In this document: one piece after another, positions 14,565 to 22,670 of the stretch
Numbering within the stretch: position 1 is the first letter of the stretch
Layout of the letters: every line of letters starts with the position of its first letter
Source of the DNA: a virus
Virus record (IMG/VR): IMGVR_UViG_3300030399_000069
Location: 1-27,324 of that record
Reading direction: 5' to 3' (one strand)
DNA: 27,324 bases
The notes under the pieces: model-generated
The model's database searches: none
What the model saw: the letters and a program-made list of their open reading frames with translations, nothing else
Told to the model about the DNA's origin: nothing
Position numbers and translations under genes: made by a program

Positions 14565-15395
14565 TTATGCTTGGTATTGATAACGAACAATTACCACTCC
14601 TGATCCACCTGCTCCGCCACCATATCCACCACCACCTCCGCCACCAGTATTAGCCGTACCTGCTACGCCTGTTCCACTAGTTGTACTAGAAGGAGTACCT
14701 GCTCCGCCACCACCAGCTCCACCAGCTCCACTGTTTCCACCTGCACCTCCGTCACCAGTTCCACCACCACCTCCAGCTCTTGTCACTGAAGTTCCTGTAA
14801 TGGTACTAGCTGTTCCTGCACCACCTACCCCTGCATTTTGACTTACACTTGTTGTTCCAGCAGCGCTAGCTCCACCACCACCGCCGCCTCCGTTCGTAGC
14901 ACCATTACCACCATTGTTACCTTGTCCAGCAGTTCCAGTTCCACCTAAGTGTGTAGCTCCACCACCACCTCCACCACCTGATCCACCATTTGAACCAACT
15001 TTACCTGTTCCACCACCTCCACCACCGCCAGTTGCTACTATTAATCCAAATGCTGAGTTACCACCACTACCACCAGCAAGCCCGCCGCCTGCTGCTGCAC
15101 CAGAACCTCCACCACCAACAGTCATAGTGTAAGATCCTTGACCAGGCAAAGTAATACTTGATGCCAAATATCCACCAGCTCCACCACCAGCAGAGTGATT
15201 TCCGTTTGTAGTACCCGCTCCACCACCTCCACCACCAGCAACAACTAAATACTGAACAACTCCAGGATCACCACTTGTAATTTTGAAAGTTCCAGATGTA
15301 GTAAAAGTATGTATTCTAAAATTACCACTAGTAGTTACTGTACCACCAGTAGCGTTTAAGAATTGAGATTTCCAAAAACTAAAAGGAAATTGCAT
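14565..15395 (-). CDS. Glycine-rich adhesin-like protein
   Basis: After a non-glycine N-terminus (to about residue 45, with FRIHTFTTSGTFKI), this 276-residue protein is dominated by runs of 5-8 glycines. It carries the motifs VQYLVVAGGGGGG, GSYTMTVGGGGSG and a final GGSGVVIVRYQYQA. The 'FtxsGtFxv ... vxyLvVAGGGGGG ... GGSGvViiRY' plan is a well-known glycine-rich phage protein family. In T4-like S16 gp38 such glycine tracts form a polyglycine-II sandwich that caps the fibre and binds receptors. The position just after a long fibre gene fits a fibre-tip adhesin. The AAGGTG ribosome binding site is good. Confidence 0.8.
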   Translation of the reverse strand: MQFPFSFWKSQFLNATGGTVTTSGNFRIHTFTTSGTFKITSGDPGVVQYLVVAGGGGGGAGTTNGNHSAGGGAGGYLASSITLPGQGSYTMTVGGGGSGAAAGGGLAGGSGGNSAFGLIVATGGGGGGGTGKVGSNGGSGGGGGGGATHLGGTGTAGQGNNGGNGATNGGGGGGGASAAGTTSVSQNAGVGGAGTASTITGTSVTRAGGGGGTGDGGAGGNSGAGGAGGGGAGTPSSTTSGTGVAGTANTGGGGGGGYGGGAGGSGVVIVRYQYQA

Positions 15396-15403
15396 TATTC
15401 ACC

Positions 15404-18400
15404 TTAGAAATTTTGTACATAACTACCAAAATAGTTAGTTCCATCATATATGATTGTATATACATCAGAAAATGCACCAGTTGTCATTACAGGAGATGTT
15501 TGAACAGGCCATTTCATAGATGGCCATGTTACTGTATAGTTTGAAGCTGTATTTGTCAACCTTATAACAATAGTTTGACCTGGTGTTGCATTAGAAAATG
15601 TAAAAGTTGTATTTGCAGATAAAATTTTTGTGAATAAACCCCCGCCAATTCCAACTGTACTCCAATCAATATTACTAGCACTTATTGGTTGAACTGAAGG
15701 CAATTGGGCTAATCTATAATATGTCCAGTTTGTACCATCAGATGTAAATATCCAACCACCATAATTTACACCTAATAATACTGAAGAATTGACACCATTT
15801 ATTGTTATGCTTCCTGGTGGTGTAACTGTTATATGATTTGTTGAAGCTTCACCAGTTTTGTCTTGAATCATTATTATTCTGCCATTAGTGGCAGTTGGAA
15901 GGGTTATTGTAATAGTATTTGAAGTTGAATCTGTGTAAATAATATTATCTGTGGTTGTAGTATCCACAGTATATGTAGAAGCAGTTATAGTTTTTGTAGT
16001 AAGATTAACTCCACCATTAATTTGATGAATATCAGTACTTAAACTTTGAGGTCCAAGAGTTACTCCAGTTGCTGCAACTCTCATATGTTCAGCAAGAGTT
16101 ACAGATCCAGTAGGAGTTGCTTCAAATTGTAAATATGTAGCGTTAGAAGTATTTGTAAATGTTTCACCTGCAACAATATTTATGGCACCTGTAGAAGCTG
16201 TAGCAAATTGTGATGTTCCATAACCACGTCCGCTTAATACTGATAAATTATCTCCAGATTGAACTGCTGCAGGAGTTCCTATTGTTCCTCTTGCAAATCT
16301 TCCTCTAAATGGAATTGAAGATCCTGTACCATATGATGTAGTTTGAATTGCTTTAGATGTTCCAGAACTATTAACTATATCTAATGCTATGTTTGTAGCT
16401 GGAATAACTCCAAGACCAAGATTTAATGTACTATCATTCCAATAAAAATTTGGATTATCTTGTGTTAATTGTCCACTAGCACCGGCGAATATGACACTAC
16501 CTTGAGTAAATCCAGTTACTTGTGCGCCTGAAATTATTAAAGATGCAGCAGATGTTAGATTTGGTAATGAAGTTAAAGTTGTATTACTAGTTGCAGTAAT
16601 ATTCGCAGCATTTCCTGATATATTACCTGTAACTTGAGAACCTGGCAAACTTAATGCAGTAAGAGTAGTTAAGGTAGAATTGGTGGTAGCTGTTATGTTA
16701 GAAGCATTTCCATTTAATGTTGCCGTTATAGTACTTGCCGAAAAATTACCACTACCATCTCTTAATACCAAAGTTCCGGGAGTATTAAGAGAAGTTCCTG
16801 TGGTATTACTATTTGGTAATATACCAGTTACGCCACCATTACCACTAGTTGCTAAGTTGATTGGCGGAATATCAGCACTAACTAGTGATCTAAATGTTGG
16901 TTGAGCCGAACCACCAGATATTGGACCAGCAAATACAGTATTTGCGGGTTCTGTATTTAAAGTAAATGTAAGTGTACCCGAAGAAGTCACAGGACTTCCT
17001 GTAATTGCATATATTGGAGTTGTACTTCCATCTGTTAATGCAACACTTGTTACAGTTCCACTTGTAGCAGGAGATACCCAAGCTGGTTCTCCAGCAACAA
17101 CAGTTAGTAGTTGTCCAGTAGTTCCTATGGGAAGTCTAGTTGCAGTAGGTGTGGAATTTTCGTATATGAGATCTCCAGCAGTTGTCATGGGAGATAAAGC
17201 ATCGAATGCAGCATTTGCAGTAGATTGTCCTGTTCCACCATTTGCTATTGGCAATATTCCTGATACTTGAGTTGTAAGACTTATAGTTCCAGTTAACTGT
17301 GATGTTGGTAAATTTAAAGATGATAATGTTGTAATTGAAGTTAGATCACCATTTACAATCGATCTAAACGTTGGAGTTCCAGCACTTCCATTAGGAGCTG
17401 CAAAAAATGTGTTAGCAGATTCAGAATTTAAAGTTACTGCTAATGTTCCAGAGGTTGTTATGGGACTTCCTGTTACAGAAAAAATACTTGGTACAGTTAA
17501 AGCTACACTAGTAACTGTTCCAGAAGTTGCTGAATTAGCCCATGCTGGTAAGCCGCCAACAACTGTTAAAATTTGTCCTGTAGTTCCTATTGGTAATCTT
17601 GCAGGAAGTGGTGTTGCATTTTCATATATAATGTCTCCTGCGGTAGTTAGAGGAGATAATGCAGCAAAAGCAGCTGAAGCAGTAGTTTGACCAGTTCCAC
17701 CAAAATTAATTGCTATAGGAGTTCCATTCCATATTCCACTCGTTATAGTTCCAACTGATGTTAAAGATGAACTTACAACATTTGAAGCTAAAGTTGTTCC
17801 AGTAAGTGTTCCAGCTGGAGCCACTACAACATTTCCTGAAGCTGCCGTAATCAGACCTTTTGCATTAACCGTGAAAGTTGGTATAGAAGTTGAAGATCCA
17901 AAAGTTCCAACATTAGAATTAACAGTTGCAAGAGTAAAAACCGCAGAACCTGGACCGATTGCAGTACCATCTCCAGTTAATTGAGTTATGGGTCCTAATC
18001 CTGCAATGATAGCAGCATCAATATAATATTCTGTACCACCATCACCATCAACAGTATAAGTATCATACTGATTATAAAGAATTATAGAAGATTGTCCAGA
18101 TATAGTATCTCCACCAGAAGGAACAATTGTAACTGTATTTGCAGAACTATCTGATTTAATAATTGTATATACATTTGCTGTTGAAGCTGATGGAAGAGTT
18201 ATAACAACATCTCCACCTGTAGCATTAACATCTATAATACCGTCATTAATTGTAGCAGTATAAGCAGAAGTTTTTGAAACAACAGTTCTTTGAAATCCTA
18301 CTGTATGTATGAGACCTGTTATAGTTCCACCCATAACATTACCTGTTAAATTTCCAGTGACGTTTCCTATCAAATTTGAAGTAATCGTTCCAGCACTAAA

Positions 18401-18727
18401 ATTGCCAGATGCATCTCTTAATACTAATGTAGATGGTGTATCAGAAGAAGTTGCGGCCAAATAACCAGTTACAGCAGAAGCTATATTTGCAGCACTTTGG
18501 CCACCAACTGAATTTACTGTGGCAGTTGCAATACCAGGACCAGTTGCACTCACATCTCCAGTTAATTGAGTTATAGAAGATGATGAACCAAGAGCTACTT
18601 CTACTCCAGAAGAATCTTGTATATAAAGAACATCATCTGTTTTTACATAAATTAAATCATAATTAAGAGGCGGAGGAGAAGGTTTACTATTTACTTGTCC
18701 AAATCTTAATGTACCAGGAGAAGACAT
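15404..18727 (-). CDS. Long tail fibre-like protein (1107 aa)
   Basis: The N-terminus (MSSPGTLRFGQVNSKPSPPP, then LIYVKTDDVLYIQDSSG) is probably the attachment end. The shaft has repeats of LTGDVSATGPG, GGTGQTTASAAFAALSP and GTVTSVALT. A module of about 155 residues occurs twice in tandem (DNA about 16800-17705). Residues from about 740 contain a region typical of fibre heads (ALDIVNSSGTSKA). The C-terminus ends with WTYYRLAQ and IIYDGTNYFGSYVQNF, as in many fibre ends that trimerise. The AAAGGAAAT ribosome binding site is strong. It is followed closely by the glycine-rich protein, its likely partner. The receptor is unknown. Confidence 0.82.
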   Translation of the reverse strand: MSSPGTLRFGQVNSKPSPPPLNYDLIYVKTDDVLYIQDSSGVEVALGSSSSITQLTGDVSATGPGIATATVNSVGGQSAANIASAVTGYLAATSSDTPSTLVLRDASGNFSAGTITSNLIGNVTGNLTGNVMGGTITGLIHTVGFQRTVVSKTSAYTATINDGIIDVNATGGDVVITLPSASTANVYTIIKSDSSANTVTIVPSGGDTISGQSSIILYNQYDTYTVDGDGGTEYYIDAAIIAGLGPITQLTGDGTAIGPGSAVFTLATVNSNVGTFGSSTSIPTFTVNAKGLITAASGNVVVAPAGTLTGTTLASNVVSSSLTSVGTITSGIWNGTPIAINFGGTGQTTASAAFAALSPLTTAGDIIYENATPLPARLPIGTTGQILTVVGGLPAWANSATSGTVTSVALTVPSIFSVTGSPITTSGTLAVTLNSESANTFFAAPNGSAGTPTFRSIVNGDLTSITTLSSLNLPTSQLTGTISLTTQVSGILPIANGGTGQSTANAAFDALSPMTTAGDLIYENSTPTATRLPIGTTGQLLTVVAGEPAWVSPATSGTVTSVALTDGSTTPIYAITGSPVTSSGTLTFTLNTEPANTVFAGPISGGSAQPTFRSLVSADIPPINLATSGNGGVTGILPNSNTTGTSLNTPGTLVLRDGSGNFSASTITATLNGNASNITATTNSTLTTLTALSLPGSQVTGNISGNAANITATSNTTLTSLPNLTSAASLIISGAQVTGFTQGSVIFAGASGQLTQDNPNFYWNDSTLNLGLGVIPATNIALDIVNSSGTSKAIQTTSYGTGSSIPFRGRFARGTIGTPAAVQSGDNLSVLSGRGYGTSQFATASTGAINIVAGETFTNTSNATYLQFEATPTGSVTLAEHMRVAATGVTLGPQSLSTDIHQINGGVNLTTKTITASTYTVDTTTTDNIIYTDSTSNTITITLPTATNGRIIMIQDKTGEASTNHITVTPPGSITINGVNSSVLLGVNYGGWIFTSDGTNWTYYRLAQLPSVQPISASNIDWSTVGIGGGLFTKILSANTTFTFSNATPGQTIVIRLTNTASNYTVTWPSMKWPVQTSPVMTTGAFSDVYTIIYDGTNYFGSYVQNF
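16800..17705 (-). repeat. Tandem 155-residue fibre module
   Basis: Two consecutive copies, spaced about 464 bases apart, encode the series GGTGQ[TS]TA-AAF-ALSP, TAGD[IL]IYEN, RLPIGTTGQ[IL]LTVV and then GTVTSVALT and a TFRS motif. A third relative of the second half lies in the truncated fibre near the left edge. The boundaries are approximate. Confidence 0.65.
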
Positions 18728-18737
18728 ATATTTCCTT

Positions 18738-19061
18738 TTAAATTATTATCATTTCAGCATCTGGTTCTATTTCTATAGATCCAGTTAATTCTATTTCCAT
18801 TTCTGGAGCAATCCATGATTCTCCAGAATTTACAATTACTAAATTTATAACAGATCTCATGGTTATAAAACCTTGAGCTTCTATTGCACCACCATCTTGA
18901 ACGAGTGCTAGACTATTTTCAATAGTAGTTCCAGTAGTATCTTCCCATCTTGCAATAGCTGTAACAGTTGTTGGTGGAAGACCTGTAACATTTCCAGTTC
19001 CGCTGCCAGAAGTTCCAGTTATATCTAATGTTCCAGTAAAAATATTAAGGCGGTAACTCAT
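18738..19061 (-). CDS. Fibre-associated small virion protein
   Basis: This 107-residue protein begins MSYRLNIFTGTLDITGTSGS and contains AIARWEDTTGTTIENS and VQDGGAIEAQGFIT, motifs normally seen inside phage fibre and tail-appendage proteins. The ATG overlaps the stop of the upstream gene by 1 base (TAATG). It ends 10 bases before the 1107-residue fibre and is probably a short adaptor in the same appendage. Confidence 0.68.
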   Translation of the reverse strand: MSYRLNIFTGTLDITGTSGSGTGNVTGLPPTTVTAIARWEDTTGTTIENSLALVQDGGAIEAQGFITMRSVINLVIVNSGESWIAPEMEIELTGSIEIEPDAEMIII

Positions 19062-19498
19062 TACGTTCTAGCCACATTCAATATAAAATTTTTAGTAGCA
19101 TCTGTATAATTTACCGTTACTGTTTGTTGAACAATTCCACCCACACCACCAATTCTTGATTGATAAACTTCCTCGGTTGATGTTGGATAAGTAGCTGTTA
19201 TTGCATCATAAGGTTCAGTAAATAATGTAACATTACCTGATACTATATTTGCATCAACATTTATTGCACCATCAGGATTAACTTTTACATATTGAACTGG
19301 ACCAGTAGGAGTTCCTGTTGTTGTTCCAGCTAATAATACACTATCACCGTCTTCAGCTCTAATATCTACTAATACTTCTCCATTAATATCAACTGGAGCT
19401 GTAATAGAAGCTTCTACACGTAATCTACCTGTAGCATCATCATATGCACCTTGAATACATTGACTATAATCTAAATCTGAAGGCGTAGGTATTGGCAT
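19061..19498 (-). CDS. Virion-type beta-rich protein
   Basis: This 145-residue protein contains CIQGAYDDATGRLRVEA near the N-terminus and PYDAITATYPTSTEEVY followed by VQQTVTVNYTDATKNFIL at the end. 'A-Y-D-x-A-T-G-R-L-R' and 'YD-I-ATYP' motifs recur in small proteins next to phage portal and tail genes. No function is known to me. An AAGAGAT ribosome binding site is present, and it is coupled to the following gene by a one-base overlap. Confidence 0.68.
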   Translation of the reverse strand: MPIPTPSDLDYSQCIQGAYDDATGRLRVEASITAPVDINGEVLVDIRAEDGDSVLLAGTTTGTPTGPVQYVKVNPDGAINVDANIVSGNVTLFTEPYDAITATYPTSTEEVYQSRIGGVGGIVQQTVTVNYTDATKNFILNVART

Positions 19499-19501
19499 TT
19501 A

Positions 19502-19837
19502 TTATCTCTTTGCATTTATTGAAGCTGATATAAAACCAGTTCCACTAGTAAATGTATACACTAATTGTACATAAGAATAAGCAGGTAACGAATCAGGTAT
19601 TAAATATATTCCAGCTGCACTTATTGCAACGGTAAATTGTGACCCAGGCACATTTCCAAAATTTATACCATCATTGGATCCTTGAACTTGAAGACTACCA
19701 ACAGGAGATCCAGTAATAACTGCAGATATGCAATAACTTCTAATTTCATCAATATTCTGACTAGCAGAAATTGAACTTGCTGTTAATGAGTGAGCAGTAT
19801 AAATTGGTTCGTTAAATGAATGTATTGGTTCTGACAT
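19502..19837 (-). CDS. Virion-type beta-rich protein
   Basis: This 111-residue protein (MSEPIHSFNEPIYTAHSLTA) contains SLQVQGSNDGINFGNVPGSQ and ends FISASINAKR. The 'G-S-x-x-VQ-S-N-D-G-x-x-F' motif is common in small virion proteins. Its ribosome binding site (AAGGAT, 19842-19847) sits within the displaced portal tail described below. Thus the gene originally followed the portal directly, and an interrupting endonuclease gene now separates them. Confidence 0.7.
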   Translation of the reverse strand: MSEPIHSFNEPIYTAHSLTASSISASQNIDEIRSYCISAVITGSPVGSLQVQGSNDGINFGNVPGSQFTVAISAAGIYLIPDSLPAYSYVQLVYTFTSGTGFISASINAKR

Positions 19838-19845
19838 AAATATCC

Positions 19846-19890
19846 TTATTTTTTAACATTTCCCATTGCAGCTTGTTGCAATGCGGGGTT
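19846..19890 (-). pseudogene. Displaced 3' end of the portal gene
   Basis: Read on the minus strand, this stretch encodes NPALQQAAMGNVKK and TAA. The intact portal ends NPALQQATMGNVSKK with TGA. The peptides match at 13 of 14 aligned positions with one gap. The DNA differs at 11 of 45 aligned bases, 9 of these in synonymous changes (for example AAT/AAC, CCA/CCC, CTT/TTG). It lies immediately after the GIY-YIG stop and out of frame with it. It is best read as the original portal end, stranded when the endonuclease gene entered with its own recoded end. Confidence 0.85.
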
Positions 19891-20575
19891 ATTTAATTAT
19901 ATCTAGATCTAAATATTCAAATTTAAATCCTTTAAATGATTTTCTTTTTCCAGTACAAACTCTTGATATATGAGCTTGTTTACATCCTAAATATTTTGCT
20001 GCTTCTGTTGCACTATCAAATATAATATTTCTATCTAACCAAAGAACATATTTTGACAAAAAATGTCTATTATTTTTATGATATTTAATTTTAGAAATAG
20101 ATAAATTTTTTCTATGAGATTGGGATTTAGGTTTGTTCTTTAATGCTACACTAATTTTTGGATTTGCTTTATATTGTCTTTTCAATCCTGGTTTTCCTTT
20201 ATTATGTGCAGGTCTACCTTTTAATATTAAACTTATTTTTGGATTTGGAATTCCTTTTTTACTATTACTAATTTTTTGTTTAGTTTCTTCTGATAATCTT
20301 TTATTATTTCCACCATGCTTTAAATTGTATCCATTAGGACTTATACAATTAAATTCTTTTATATATTTTTCTTCTAATATATTAAGTTCTTTTAATGTTT
20401 TAGCAATATCTATTAATTCTATTGAAAAATTATCTTTACCATATTTTCTTATAGCTTTTGATATTGTAGTTCTATTCCCATAATAATGATCAGACCATCT
20501 TTTCTTCAAAGATTTAGTAGTCTGACCGATATAAATTTTAGAATTAATAGTATTACTTATTTTATATATAATCAT
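19889..20575 (-). CDS. GIY-YIG homing endonuclease inserted at portal 3' end
   Basis: This 228-residue protein has the GIY-YIG module at its N-terminus (IYKISNTINSKIYIGQTTKS with R26-type basic residues, KFGKDNFSIEL-like and NGYNLKHGGNN). It continues with Lys-rich NUMOD3-like repeats (KQKISNSKKG, HNKGKPGLKRQ) and a C-terminal NUMOD1/IENR1-like helix-turn-helix (ATEAAKYLGCKQAHISRV). This is the standard layout of a phage homing enzyme: nuclease, linker, DNA-binding tail. The ATG overlaps the portal stop as ATGA. The displaced portal end directly follows its stop codon, showing insertion into the portal gene. Confidence 0.92.
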   Translation of the reverse strand: MIIYKISNTINSKIYIGQTTKSLKKRWSDHYYGNRTTISKAIRKYGKDNFSIELIDIAKTLKELNILEEKYIKEFNCISPNGYNLKHGGNNKRLSEETKQKISNSKKGIPNPKISLILKGRPAHNKGKPGLKRQYKANPKISVALKNKPKSQSHRKNLSISKIKYHKNNRHFLSKYVLWLDRNIIFDSATEAAKYLGCKQAHISRVCTGKRKSFKGFKFEYLDLDIIK

Positions 20576-22668
20576 TTTTTAGATACATTCCCCATTGTCG
20601 CCTGTTGAAGGGCTGGATTTGATAGTAAACTTTGTGGTACTTTAGCCGGTTGTCCGGGATTAATATTTCTAACTCCAGGTCCTTGTTGTGATTGTCCTGC
20701 AACTGTTTGTCCTTGAGCAGGAGACATCATGGCGGGCATTGGACTACCAGTTAATGATTGTTGGGGTGGTTGTCCGCCAGGAGGACCATTTTGAGGTTGA
20801 CCACCTGGAGGATTATTATTGTTTTGGAGAGGAGGAAGAGCTTGTTCTCCGCGCATTTGTAAAAGAGCAGGATCTGTATTTCTCAAGGCATCCATATGTC
20901 CTTGAATATGATCCATAACAATTTTAACAAAATTTGGATCAGTACGAAGATCTGGATCAGCTAATACCATACTATGTTCATCGATATGAACACTATGTTT
21001 ATCCATTGGACTTACCAGGGGATTATTACCTTCTAGAAGTTCTTCATTTTCTTTTTTAATAAGCATAAGATCATCTATTTCTCCTTCATACATTGCATCA
21101 AGTCTTCCGGTATTAATAACTTGAAAATATTGTTGAGGATTTTTGATGATTTTCATTTGCATCATTTGTTCAGCCATTTGAACTCGACCAGCAATTGTTT
21201 TTGATAATGGATTACCCATATCAACTACAACTCTATTGATTGATGAAATCTTTTCTCCAGTAAATTCTTTTAATAATGGACGATTATTTTTACCAACTAG
21301 AGTCATAACTTTAGGAGTATTGGCAAAATCTTTTAATATTTGAATTACAGCAGTTCCTACTTCTTCGACTAATCTAACATAATTGGCTTGAAGTCCTGAC
21401 ATGAATTGTAATGCTTGAGCCTGAACAAGAGCAAGAGCTGTTCCAGACTTGAGAGATGCTTCTGGATTACCACGCGCAACACTATTAACTCCTGAAATTG
21501 TTTCTGCTTGTTGAATGAGCATATCTAAGAATTTAAATACTTCTGCAGGAGTTTGAGTTAGATTAAGAGCCTCTGGTTTTGCAGTAGATTCAATAACATT
21601 TAAAGCACCCTCAAGATTACTAATTGCAATATCAGCACCTCTTGGCATCCAAATGTTTTGTACTCCGAAGGCATTTTGGTTAGTCATAATTGTTCCAAAT
21701 AAAGAATTAATACCTTCTTGGATTGGAAAAATATCAAACATTGGAGTGTAACCATATGGAGTTCCTAAAATTTCACTAGGAACTATTCTAAAAACTGGGA
21801 TAGTCCGATAAGGCATTTTAGCATCTAAGAGAATAACATCTGAATCGAGAAATAACATATATCGACCATCTGGCATTGATTCAGTTTGACGATGAAAAAA
21901 TTCATATACAGCAACATCATCTGTATCATCATTAGACCAAACAGCTAATCTGTAAACTGTACTTTGATTTTTTGGAGGAAGTGCTCGTATTTTATCAGCC
22001 ATTTCAGGATATTTTGCAATAAGATCAAATCTATTAACCCAATTTCTAACAGTTAACCAATCATTATTCCATGTATCTTTTGTTCCATCAATAACTACGT
22101 CAAATACAGAAGGAGTTGAAAATTCTAATTCACCTTCTCTTACTGCCTCATCTGTTTCTGGATCAACATCATATATTTCTCCAGCTGTTGCATTCCAGGC
22201 AAGTTTTACATATCCTTGACCTAGTACAATTGCATGTTCTGTTGCTCTTGTTAAACAGCTTTCAAGATTCTTTTCTCGCATGTAATAATCGAGAATTTGA
22301 TTACCAAGATAAGTCTGAGCATATGATTTATAGTCTGTATTAATTGCTCTACAATCCATGGTAGGTCTTGAAGAGGTTATCATTACATAAATATGTTGTG
22401 CAAGATTTCTAAAATGGTTTATAGGAATTTGAACTAATTCACCTTGTTCTCCAGTAAAATTTACTCTATGTCCATATCCAATGTAGTCGTTTAGATAAGC
22501 GCCATTGTATGCACGCCACATATTTTGAAGTTTATCTAAATAGCTATTAGATCGAAGAATATTAAAAAACGATTCAGACTTTCCTAATATAATACTTGCG
22601 GCATCAGCTGCGGGTTTAGCCGCGAAGTATACGTCCGATGGATCATTAAAAGGACTTGAATTAGACAT
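20572..22668 (-). CDS. Portal protein, P22-type
   Basis: This 698-residue protein forms the dodecameric channel at the head vertex through which DNA is packaged. The N-terminal region contains NMWRAYNGAYLNDYIGYGHR and ITSSRPTMDCRAINTDYKSY, the latter typical of P22-like portals. Then comes LGQGYVKLAWNATAGEI. The length is close to the P22 portal's. The C-terminus is disordered and Pro/Gln/Gly-rich (about 610-675). It lies 2 bases after TerL with a GAGGAAAT ribosome binding site. The last 15 codons appear to be a recoded version brought by the following GIY-YIG gene; the original is stranded at 19846-19890. Confidence 0.9.
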   Translation of the reverse strand: MSNSSPFNDPSDVYFAAKPAADAASIILGKSESFFNILRSNSYLDKLQNMWRAYNGAYLNDYIGYGHRVNFTGEQGELVQIPINHFRNLAQHIYVMITSSRPTMDCRAINTDYKSYAQTYLGNQILDYYMREKNLESCLTRATEHAIVLGQGYVKLAWNATAGEIYDVDPETDEAVREGELEFSTPSVFDVVIDGTKDTWNNDWLTVRNWVNRFDLIAKYPEMADKIRALPPKNQSTVYRLAVWSNDDTDDVAVYEFFHRQTESMPDGRYMLFLDSDVILLDAKMPYRTIPVFRIVPSEILGTPYGYTPMFDIFPIQEGINSLFGTIMTNQNAFGVQNIWMPRGADIAISNLEGALNVIESTAKPEALNLTQTPAEVFKFLDMLIQQAETISGVNSVARGNPEASLKSGTALALVQAQALQFMSGLQANYVRLVEEVGTAVIQILKDFANTPKVMTLVGKNNRPLLKEFTGEKISSINRVVVDMGNPLSKTIAGRVQMAEQMMQMKIIKNPQQYFQVINTGRLDAMYEGEIDDLMLIKKENEELLEGNNPLVSPMDKHSVHIDEHSMVLADPDLRTDPNFVKIVMDHIQGHMDALRNTDPALLQMRGEQALPPLQNNNNPPGGQPQNGPPGGQPPQQSLTGSPMPAMMSPAQGQTVAGQSQQGPGVRNINPGQPAKVPQSLLSNPALQQATMGNVSKK

Positions 22669-22670
22669 AA

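Noticed and set aside
14914-15132. Plus-strand frame with proline runs, 72 codons
   Set aside because: It is the antisense of the glycine-rich protein gene; GGN codons on one strand give Pro codons on the other. It has no ribosome binding site or neighbours on that strand.
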